A DNA stretch of 64,000 nucleotides. Source: Streptomyces sp. S465 (GTDB lineage: Bacteria > Actinomycetota > Actinomycetes > Streptomycetales > Streptomycetaceae). The notes beneath the pieces were generated by a model. The model was given only the letters and a program-made list of their open reading frames with translations. It did no database searches and had not been told where the DNA came from. The DNA lies in contig NZ_CP114036.1 in the NCBI RefSeq assembly GCF_026898115.1, positions 3,348,001-3,412,000 of the forward strand, written 5' to 3'. Position numbers and translations under genes: made by a program. Positions 58,701 to 64,000 of the stretch are shown piece by piece. Position 1 is the first letter of the stretch; every line of letters starts with the position of its first letter.

Positions 58701-61700
58701 GGCCGCGTAGTTGCCCTGCCCCGGACCGCCGAACACCCCGGAGGAGGACGAGAAGAGCACGAACGCGGTCAGGTCCAGGTCGCGGGTCAGCTCGTGCAGA
58801 TGCCAGGCCGCGTCCACCTTCGGACGCATCACGTGGTCGACACGCTCGGGGGTGAGCGAACCGATCACCCCGTCGTCCAGCACACCGGCGGTGTGCACCA
58901 CGGCCGTCAGCGGATGCTCGGCCGGGACGGTGGCGAGGGTCGCGGCCAGCGCCTCCCGGTCCGCCACATCACACGCCGCCCAGCGCACCCGCGCGCCCGA
59001 CCCGGCCAGCTCGGCGCCGAGTTCGGCCGCCCCCGGCGCCTGGTCGCCACGGCGGCTCACCAGCAGCAGATGCCGCACCCCGCGCTCGGCCACCAGATGC
59101 CGGGCCACCAGACCGCCCAGCGAACCGGACGCACCGGTCACCAGCACCGTGCCCTCGGGGTCGAGGCCCCGGACGTCGTCCCGCTCCGGCTCCACGGCCA
59201 CCCGCGCCAGCCGCGGCACGGACACCGCGCCCGCGCGGATCGCCAGCTGCGGCTCGTCCGACGCCAGGGCGGCGGGCAGCGCCCGCAGCGACTCGTCCCG
59301 GCCGTCGATGTCCACCAGCACGAAACGGCCAGGGTTCTCCGTCTGCGCCGAGCGCAGCAGGCCCCACACGGCCGCACCGGCCAGGTCCGCCACCGGCTCC
59401 CCGGCCTCGACGGACACCGCGCCACGGGTCACCACGACCAGCGGGGCGTCCCCGAACCGCTCCTCCTCCAGCCACCGCTGGACGACGCCGAGCGCCGCGG
59501 CGGCGGCGCGGTGCGCCGCACGGGCCGTGTGCTCACCGAGTTCGGCGGACGGCGAGACGACGATGTACTCGGGTGTGGGTGCCGTGCCCTCGGCGACCGC
59601 CTCGGCCAGTGTCGCGAGATCCCCGTACGCCGTGGCCCCGAGCCCCAGCGGATCGGCGCCCAGCACCGCCCACCGGCCGTCGGCCGGACCATCCGCCCCG
59701 GCCGCGTCGGCGAGCCCGGCCGGTGTCGCCCACTCCAGGCGGAACAGCGACTCGTGGTACGCGGTGCGCGCGCTCCGCAGCTGATCGGCCGAGACCGGGC
59801 GCAGCCCGAGGGTCTCGACGGCCGCGACCGGCGCCCCGGTGGTGTCGGCGATCTCCAGCCGGACGCCCTCGGCGCCCGCGGGGGCCAGGTGCACGCGCAG
59901 CGCCGAGGCGCCGCTCGCGTACAGCGACACCCCGGTCCAGGCGAACGGCAGCCGCCCCTCGCCGCCCGTGTTGCCCAGGCCGGCCATGCCGATGGCGTGC
60001 AGGGCGGAGTCCAGCAGCGCCGGGTGCAGCCCGAACGCGGCGGCCTCCTCGGCCGTGTCCTCGTCCAGCGCCACCTCGGCGAACACCTCGCCACCGCGCT
60101 GCCACGCCCTGCGCAGCCCCTGGAACGCGGGGCCGTAGGCGAAACCGATGTCCAGCAGGCCCTCGTAGCGGCCGTCCAGCGCCACCTCGGTCGCGTCCGC
60201 CGGAGGCCACGCGCTCAGCTCGAACGACGCCTCCGGACGGCCACCGGACGCCAGGACACCGGCGGCGTGCCGGGTCCACGGCTCCTCGGCGGGCAGGCCC
60301 TCCAGCCGGGAGTGCAGCGACAGCGGACGGCGGCCCGTCCCGTCGGCCGCGCCCACCGTCAGCCGCAGCTGAACACCGCCCTGCGCGGGCAGCACCAGCG
60401 GCGCTTCGAGGGTCAGCTCTTCGAGGTAGTCACAGCCGACCTGGTCACCGGCGCGGATCGCCAGCTCCACGAACGCGGTGCCGGGCAGCAGCACCGTGTC
60501 CAGGATGGTGTGGTCCGCCAGCCACGGATGGGTCGAGAGCGCCAGCCGCCCGGTGAACAGCATCCCGTCCGCGTCCGGCAGTTCGGCGCTGGCGCCGAGC
60601 AGCGGGTGCTCGGCCTCGCCCAGCCCGACCGCGGCCACGTCGCCGAGGAACAGCGACGAGACCTTCGGCCAGTAGCGCTGCCGCTGGAAGGGATACGTGG
60701 GAAACGCGGCCAGCTCGACCGGTGCGGCACCCGTACCGGCGTAGTAGGCCGCCCAGTCCACCGCCACACCCCGGACATGCGCCCGCGCGAGAGCGGTGGT
60801 GAGCGCCTCGGCCTCGGGGCGGTCCTTGCGCAGGACGGTGGCGAAGCCAGTGGCTTCGGCGTCGGTGACGCACTCCTGGGCCATGGCGGTGAGCACACCG
60901 TCCGGTCCCAGCTCGATGAACGTGGTGACGTTCCGCGCTTCGAGGGCGCGGACGCCGTCCAGGAAGCGCACGGCCTCGCGGACGTGGCGCACCCAGAAGC
61001 CGGGGCTGGTGATCTCCTCGGCGGAGACCAGCTCGCCCGTCAGGTTGGACACGATGGGGATGCGCGGGGCCTCGTACGTCAGCCCCTCGGCCACCTCACG
61101 GAACGCCTCCAGCATCCCGTCCATACGGGGCGAGTGGAACGCGTGACTGACCGAGAGCCGCTTGGTCTTACGACCCTGCGCCTCGAAGCCCGCCGCGATC
61201 TCCAGCGCCGCGTCCTCATCACCCGCGATGACCACCGAGGTGGGCCCGTTCAGCGCGGCGATCGAGACCCGCTCGGTCAGCAGCGGCGCCACCTCGTCCT
61301 CCGACGCCTGCACCGCGATCATCGCGCCACCGGCCGGAAGCTCCTGCATCAACCGCCCACGAGCCGCCACCAACGTGCACGCGTCGGCGAGGGACAGCAC
61401 GCCCGCCACATGCGCGGCGGCCAGCTCACCAATGGAGTGCCCCGACAGGAAGTCCGCCTTCAGACCCCACGCCTCGACCAGCCGGAACAGCGCCACCTCC
61501 ACCGCGAACAACGCGGGCTGGGTGAACTCCGTCCGGTCCAGCGCCTCGGCATCGTCCCCGAACAGCACATCCCGCAGCGGCCGCTCCAGATGCGCGTCCA
61601 GATGGGCGCACACCTCGTCCAGCGCGTCCGCGAACACCGGGAAGGCGTCGTACAGCTCGCGCCCCATCCCCAGCCGCTGACTCCCCTGCCCCGTGAACAG

Positions 61701-64000
61701 GAACGCCACCTTGCCACCGGCCACGGAACCCTCGACCAGCCCGGCCGCCGTACGTCCCTCGGCGAGGGCGTCCAGGCCGGACAGCAGCCCGTCCCGGTCC
61801 TCGGCGACGAGGGCCGCGCGTTCCTCGAACGCGGTACGGCGGGTGGCGAGCGTGAACGCCACGTCGGCGATGTCGAGTCCGGGGTGGTCGTCGAGGTGTG
61901 CGCGCAGCCGTACGGCCTGGTCGCGCAGGCCCTCGGGGGTCTTGGCGGAGAGCACCCAGGGGGCGGGGACGCCGGACCGGGGCGCGGCGACCGGCGCCGT
62001 GCCCTCGGTCGTCTCGTCCTCGTGGGCCGGGGCCTGCTCGATGATGGTGTGGGCGTTGGTGCCGCTGATGCCGAACGAGGACACCGCCGCCCGGCGCGGA
62101 CGGCCCGTCTCCGGCCACTCCCGCGCCTCGGTCAACAGCGCGACCGCGCCCGACGACCAGTCCACGTGCGGAGTGGGCTCATCGACGTTGAGCGTCCGCG
62201 GCAGCACACCGTGACGCAGCGCCAGCACCATCTTCATCACACCCGCGACACCCGCCGCGGCCTGCGTGTGCCCGAAGTTGGACTTGAGGGAGCCGAGCCA
62301 CAGCGGCTGCCCCTCGGGCCGGTCCTGGCCGTAGGTGGCCAGCAGCGCCTGCGCCTCGATCGGGTCGCCCAGCGTCGTCCCCGTGCCATGCGCCTCGACC
62401 GCGTCCACCTCGGACGGGGACAGACCCGCACCCGCCAGCGCCTGCCGGATCACCCGCTGCTGCGACGGACCGTTCGGCGCGGTCAGACCATTGGACGCAC
62501 CGTCCTGATTGATCGCGGACCCACGCACCACCGCCAGCACCTCATGGCCGTTGCGCCGGGCATCCGACAGCCGCTCCACCAGCAGCATGCCCACACCCTC
62601 GCCCCAGCCCGTGCCATCCGCACCCGCCGCGAACGCCTTGATCCGCCCGTCCGCCGCGAGACCGCGCTGACGGCTGAAGTCCACGAACGCACCCGGCGTC
62701 GACATCACCGTCACACCACCGGCCAGCGCCAACGAGCACTCACCCGCCCGCAACGCCTGCATCGCCCAGTGCAACGCCACCAGCGACGACGAACACGCCG
62801 TGTCCACCGTCACCGCCGGACCCTCAAGACCCAGCGCGTACGCCACCCGGCCGGACAGCACACTGGCCGCGTTACCCGTCCCCAGGAAGCCTTCCGAGCC
62901 GTCGGGGGCGGAGAGGATCACGGGCAGGTAGTCCTGGCCGTTGGTACCGGCGAACACGCCGACCTGCTGGCCGCGCAGTGTGGTCGGGTCGATCCCGGCC
63001 CGCTCGAACGCCTCCCAGGACGTCTCCAGCAGCAGCCGCTGCTGCGGGTCCATGGCGAGGGCCTCACGCGGCGAGATGCCGAAGAAGACGGGGTCGAACT
63101 CGGCGGCACCGTCGAGGAATCCGCCTTCGCGGACGTAGCTGGTGTACTCGCCCGTGCCCTGCGGGTCGTAGAGCGTCTCGAGGTCCCAGCCGCGGTCGGT
63201 GGGGAAGCCGGTCACCGCGTCCTGGCCGGACACCAGCAGCCGCCACAGCTCCTCGGGCGACCGCACGCCGCCGGGGAAGCGGCAGCTCATCCCGACGATG
63301 GCGATCGGGTCGTCGTCCAGGGCCACGCCCAGTGAGGACGCGCCGGTCACCGTCGGCCGGGAGCCGATGAGTTCGGCCTGGAGGTGGTCGGCGAGGGCGG
63401 TCGGGGTGGGGTAGTCGAAGATGAGGGTGGCGGGCAGCTTGAGCCCGGTGAGGGTGGCGAGCAGGTTGCGGATCTCGACGGCGGTCAGCGAGTCGAAGCC
63501 GAGGTCGCGGAAGGCGCGGCTGGGCTCCACCGCGTCCGGTCCGGGGTAGCCGAGGACGGCGGCCACCTGGGTGCGGACCAGGTCCAGGGCCAGTTGCTCG
63601 CGCTCCTCGTCGGTCGCGGCGGCGGCCAGGCGCTGCCGCAGGGACGACGGTGCGTCCGGGGCGCCCGCCCCGGTGGCCGCCGATGCCGCTTCGAGGGCGC
63701 GCCGGGCCTCGGGGAGGTCGGCGATGAGCGGGTGGGGGCGGACGGCGGTGAGGCCGGGCGCGAAGCGGTCCCATGCGATGTCGACGACGAGGGAGAAGGT
63801 CTCGTCGAGGTCGAGGGCGGTCCGCAGGGCGGCGGTGGCCAGTTCGGGTGCGAGGGCGGGGAGCCCGGAGTGGCGGAGCCGTTCGGCGACGAGTTCGTCG
63901 GTGGCCATACCGCCTTCGGCCCAGGCGCCCCAGGCCATCGAGGTGGCGGGCAGGCCCTCGGCACGGCGCTCCTCGGCGAGTGCGTCGAGGTAGGCGTTGG
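52494..64000 (-). CDS. Gene A: modular type I polyketide synthase, 3' part (end of a1, complete a2 and a3; 5' end outside window)
   Basis: C-terminal part, about 3835 codons, of a PKS whose start lies beyond base 64000; the frame is open to the edge. It enters in the KR of module a1 just after the catalytic region (ANAYLDAL), followed by the a1 ACP (LGFDSL, Ser codon at 63489-63491). Two full KS-AT-DH-KR-ACP modules then follow: a2 (KS from about 63312) and a3 (KS from about 58027). Both ATs are malonyl-type (GHSIGE, SHAFH). Both KRs are LDD type with intact catalytic residues, and both DHs have HxxxDxxxxP plus an intact HPALLD motif. The protein ends with a C-terminal docking region (residues like [12 protein letters not shown], then a [12 protein letters not shown] tail) and TGA at 52494-52496, 51 bp before gene B. 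Its partner is probably the N-docking helix of gene B. Confidence 0.96.
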   Translation of the reverse strand, partial: NAYLDALAEERRAEGLPATSMAWGAWAEGGMATDELVAERLRHSGLPALAPELATAALRTALDLDETFSLVVDIAWDRFAPGLTAVRPHPLIADLPEARRALEAASAATGAGAPDAPSSLRQRLAAAATDEEREQLALDLVRTQVAAVLGYPGPDAVEPSRAFRDLGFDSLTAVEIRNLLATLTGLKLPATLIFDYPTPTALADHLQAELIGSRPTVTGASSLGVALDDDPIAIVGMSCRFPGGVRSPEELWRLLVSGQDAVTGFPTDRGWDLETLYDPQGTGEYTSYVREGGFLDGAAEFDPVFFGISPREALAMDPQQRLLLETSWEAFERAGIDPTTLRGQQVGVFAGTNGQDYLPVILSAPDGSEGFLGTGNAASVLSGRVAYALGLEGPAVTVDTACSSSLVALHWAMQALRAGECSLALAGGVTVMSTPGAFVDFSRQRGLAADGRIKAFAAGADGTGWGEGVGMLLVERLSDARRNGHEVLAVVRGSAINQDGASNGLTAPNGPSQQRVIRQALAGAGLSPSEVDAVEAHGTGTTLGDPIEAQALLATYGQDRPEGQPLWLGSLKSNFGHTQAAAGVAGVMKMVLALRHGVLPRTLNVDEPTPHVDWSSGAVALLTEAREWPETGRPRRAAVSSFGISGTNAHTIIEQAPAHEDETTEGTAPVAAPRSGVPAPWVLSAKTPEGLRDQAVRLRAHLDDHPGLDIADVAFTLATRRTAFEERAALVAEDRDGLLSGLDALAEGRTAAGLVEGSVAGGKVAFLFTGQGSQRLGMGRELYDAFPVFADALDEVCAHLDAHLERPLRDVLFGDDAEALDRTEFTQPALFAVEVALFRLVEAWGLKADFLSGHSIGELAAAHVAGVLSLADACTLVAARGRLMQELPAGGAMIAVQASEDEVAPLLTERVSIAALNGPTSVVIAGDEDAALEIAAGFEAQGRKTKRLSVSHAFHSPRMDGMLEAFREVAEGLTYEAPRIPIVSNLTGELVSAEEITSPGFWVRHVREAVRFLDGVRALEARNVTTFIELGPDGVLTAMAQECVTDAEATGFATVLRKDRPEAEALTTALARAHVRGVAVDWAAYYAGTGAAPVELAAFPTYPFQRQRYWPKVSSLFLGDVAAVGLGEAEHPLLGASAELPDADGMLFTGRLALSTHPWLADHTILDTVLLPGTAFVELAIRAGDQVGCDYLEELTLEAPLVLPAQGGVQLRLTVGAADGTGRRPLSLHSRLEGLPAEEPWTRHAAGVLASGGRPEASFELSAWPPADATEVALDGRYEGLLDIGFAYGPAFQGLRRAWQRGGEVFAEVALDEDTAEEAAAFGLHPALLDSALHAIGMAGLGNTGGEGRLPFAWTGVSLYASGASALRVHLAPAGAEGVRLEIADTTGAPVAAVETLGLRPVSADQLRSARTAYHESLFRLEWATPAGLADAAGADGPADGRWAVLGADPLGLGATAYGDLATLAEAVAEGTAPTPEYIVVSPSAELGEHTARAAHRAAAAALGVVQRWLEEERFGDAPLVVVTRGAVSVEAGEPVADLAGAAVWGLLRSAQTENPGRFVLVDIDGRDESLRALPAALASDEPQLAIRAGAVSVPRLARVAVEPERDDVRGLDPEGTVLVTGASGSLGGLVARHLVAERGVRHLLLVSRRGDQAPGAAELGAELAGSGARVRWAACDVADREALAATLATVPAEHPLTAVVHTAGVLDDGVIGSLTPERVDHVMRPKVDAAWHLHELTRDLDLTAFVLFSSSSGVFGGPGQGNYAAANAFLDALARHRAAQGLPATALAWGLWAGAGMGSTLDEADITRLRRAGVPPLPVAEGLALLNTALTVDEASLVPMRVDLAALRTQAASGAVSPLFRGLVRIPARRAVDATPAGGETGLAGRLAGLSESEQERLLLDLVRGQVAAVLGYAGAETIGSGRAFKELGFDSLTAVELRNQLNTVTGLRLPATLIFDYPDPQVLARHLRTELVGAQSPAVHTPVPVAAATDDEPIAIVAMSCRYPGGVTTPEELWQLLAAGEDGISRFPDNRGWDLEALYDPDPETQGTSYAREGGFLHDAADFDPAFFGISPREALAMDPQQRLLLETAWEAFERAGIDPLSARGSKTGVFAGVMYHDYGSRLHAVPQEVEGYLGTGSSSSVVSGRVAYTFGLEGPAVTVDTACSSSLVALHLAAQALRNGECSLALAGGVTVMFTPGTFIDFSRQRGLARDGRCKSFAAAADGTGWGEGAGMLLLERLSDARRNGHEVLAIVRGSAVNQDGASNGLTAPNGPSQQRVIRQALANARLTTGEVDVVEAHGTGTTLGDPIEAQALLATYGQDRDAERPLWLGSVKSNLGHTQAASGVAGVIKMVLAMRHGLLPQTLHVDEPSPHVDWSAGAVSLLTEARQWPETGRPRRAAVSSFGISGTNAHAIIEQPPALGTSEPTAEPEALPYVPVLLSARTEDGVRAQARRLRSRIAAEPRPTLTDLGFSLATTRAALEHRVALVAGGHDEALAALDALARGEHPAQVLRGVATEGKVAFLFTGQGSQRLGMGRELYQTFPRFAEALDEVCDELDRHLEQPLKTVLFGTDAQLLDRTGYTQPALFAVEVALFRLVEAWGLKADFLSGHSIGELAAAHVAGVLSLADACTLVAARGRLMQELPAGGAMIAVQASEDEVAPLLTEGVSIAALNGPNSVVVAGDEDAAAALATSFEERGRKTKRLTVSHAFHSPHMDPMLADFRKLAEGLTFNAPKIPLVSCLTGTVVSADEIRMPDFWVRHVRETVRFADGVRTLRDQGVTTYLELGPDGVLCAMGEDCLAASEAAQDADADAVFVPALRGGRPEAQALATALAQAHVRGAAPDWAAFYAGRGARRVELPTYAFQRQRYWLDVGISVEDVVLAGLGSADHPLLGAAVELPDTGGFVFTGRLSLPTHPWLADHAVMDTVLLPGTAFVELALRAGHEAGCDTIEELTLQAPLVLPEQGAVQLRLELAAADETGRRPLTLHSRREDAPADEPWIRHATGFLAPGGQHTEPARTDLDVWPPADATALATEEFYPGAAAAGLGYGPVFQGLHAAWRRGDELFAEIRLPQGFEPEAAAYGVHPALLDAALHTLGLDPEGEGGEGARLPFAWTGVRLYAGGAASLRVRLRSAADGVSLHLADGTGAAVATIDQLVLRPLSAEQLDASRTAHHESLFRPDWMELPAPAASATDIPLGERWVTLGAGTGFTVAGERLEDHPDLAAFAAALDGDAPAPDVVVAPLTATGGAAPLPDTARAAARHALDLVQNWLNDQRLADTRLVLVTRGAVAAGPGEDIADLAHTTVWGLVKSAQSENPGRFVLVDTDGTDASQRALPAVLATDEPQLALRSGVGHAYRLGRVPARPDTPEPDGFGDPDGTVLLSGATGALGGLFARHLVARRGVRHLLLLSRRGGDAPGAAELAAELGEMGAEVTWAACDTADRDALAATLQAIPAAHPLTAVVHTAGVLDDGVISSLTGERIDTVLRPKVDAAWHLHELTRDLDLAAFVLFSSAAGAFGSSGQGNYAAANTFLDALAAHRHAAGLPATSLAWGLWAAADGMAGSLDTSDVTRISRGGFAALPQDEGLALFDLADTLSEAVLVPIRVDMGALRGQAAAGLLPPLLRGLVRTPVRRSADTGATGAAAGAVADSGAGSLATRLSGLSETERDRELLDVVRAHVAAVLGYATPDDVDAGRGFLDLGFDSLTAVDLRNRLGAAAGLRLPVTLIFDYPTPTALAGYLREELHLDGAAGAAGHPPVHAELDKLEAILATIAPDDLERPAITTRLRDLLSKWNETHSATDSTAEDREIQSATADEIFDLLDDELGLS
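52800..58030 (-). other. Module a3: KS-AT(malonyl)-DH-KR-ACP
   Basis: KS from about 58027 ([22 protein letters not shown]), AT from about 56432 ([16 protein letters not shown]), DH from about 55327 ([28 protein letters not shown]), KR with SGATGALGG near 53850, [11 protein letters not shown] and [10 protein letters not shown] with LGFDSL near 52870. DH motif 1 is again the Asp variant. Predicted to add acetate and form the second double bond. It is the last module of gene A, so the chain is handed across a protein boundary to b1. Confidence 0.9.
58100..63315 (-). other. Module a2: KS-AT(malonyl)-DH-KR-ACP
   Basis: KS from about 63312 ([24 protein letters not shown]), AT from about 61722 to 60670 (GHSIGE, SHAFHSP), DH from about 60615 ([27 protein letters not shown]), KR from about 59760 with the cofactor motif TGASGSLGG near 59150, ACP with LGFDSL near 58200. 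The KR has LDD and an intact Ser-Tyr pair ([15 protein letters not shown]). DH motif 1 has Asp in place of the usual Gly. Predicted step: add acetate, reduce and dehydrate to the first double bond of the pentaene. If the Asp variant is inactive, a hydroxyl would remain. Confidence 0.9.
63370..64000 (-). other. Module a1 (partial): KR C-terminus and ACP
   Basis: Contains the last part of a KR after its catalytic Tyr, and the ACP with LGFDSL. The linker after the KR ([18 protein letters not shown]) matches the linkers after the KRs of the DH-lacking modules c1 and c2 (a [14 protein letters not shown] segment). It does not match the [15 protein letters not shown] linker found in every DH-containing module here. 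I therefore infer that a1 is KS-AT-KR-ACP and leaves a beta-hydroxyl. Its AT and KR active sites are not visible. Confidence 0.75.

Noticed and set aside
53361..63335. Plus-strand open frame of 3324 codons antisense to gene A
   Set aside because: Same reason; no recognisable motif, and repeats in it simply mirror the repeated PKS modules.
1..64000. Loading module, thioesterase, tailoring or resistance genes
   Set aside because: None found in any frame. No GxSxG thioesterase follows an ACP, and every ACP is followed by a KS or a docking region.
1..64000. CRISPR array or mobile element as the source of the repeats
   Set aside because: The repeats are long coding blocks at homologous module positions, without short spaced units, terminal inverted repeats or transposase.

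Overview
The window is one unbroken stretch of a giant modular type I polyketide synthase (PKS) locus. The DNA is very GC-rich with G/C-biased third codon positions, and the PKS proteins carry actinobacterial-style docking domains. This points to an actinomycete, most likely Streptomyces or a close relative (inference). Every real gene lies on the minus strand, so transcription and assembly-line order run from high to low coordinates. No tRNA, rRNA, CRISPR array, insertion sequence, tailoring gene, regulator or transporter was found. Coding occupies all but about 230 bases, which are four short gaps of 51 to 65 bp.

Layout in biosynthetic order. Gene A (52494 to beyond 64000, 5' end missing) holds the end of one module (a1) and two complete KS-AT-DH-KR-ACP modules (a2, a3). 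Gene B (36222-52442, 5406 aa) has three KS-AT-DH-KR-ACP modules (b1-b3). Gene C (26527-36156, 3209 aa) has two KS-AT-KR-ACP modules (c1, c2) with methylmalonyl-type ATs. Gene D (4046-26470, 7474 aa) has four modules: d1 (DH-KR), d2 (DH-ER-KR, the only fully reducing module), d3 (methylmalonyl AT, DH-KR) and d4 (DH-KR). Gene E (from 3985 leftwards, 3' end missing) starts module e1 (KS-AT-DH-KR...). No loading module or thioesterase lies inside the window, so this is the middle of a longer line.

If gene order equals biosynthetic order, a2-a3-b1-b2-b3 would lay down five consecutive C=C bonds (a conjugated pentaene). Module c1 then adds a propionate-derived unit and a hydroxyl, c2 adds a second propionate unit, and d1-d2 add a partly or fully reduced stretch. 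Modules d3-d4-e1 start a second, methyl-branched conjugated polyene of at least three double bonds. Two consecutive ketoreductases (c2 and d1) lack the catalytic serine, with Gly and Ala respectively at the position 13 residues before the catalytic Tyr. One or two unreduced ketones are therefore possible between the two polyenes. I do not recognise the final product: a pentaene flanked by an alpha-methyl hydroxy/keto segment and then a methyl-polyene would fit a large polyene macrolide, polyene macrolactam or linear polyene.

The locus has been reshaped by internal duplication and gene conversion. Long, nearly identical blocks are shared between b3 and d2 (AT), d2 and d3 (end of KS), d3 and e1 (DH to KR), and c1, c2 and d3 (the methylmalonyl AT). 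Module d3 looks like a mosaic joining all of these lineages.
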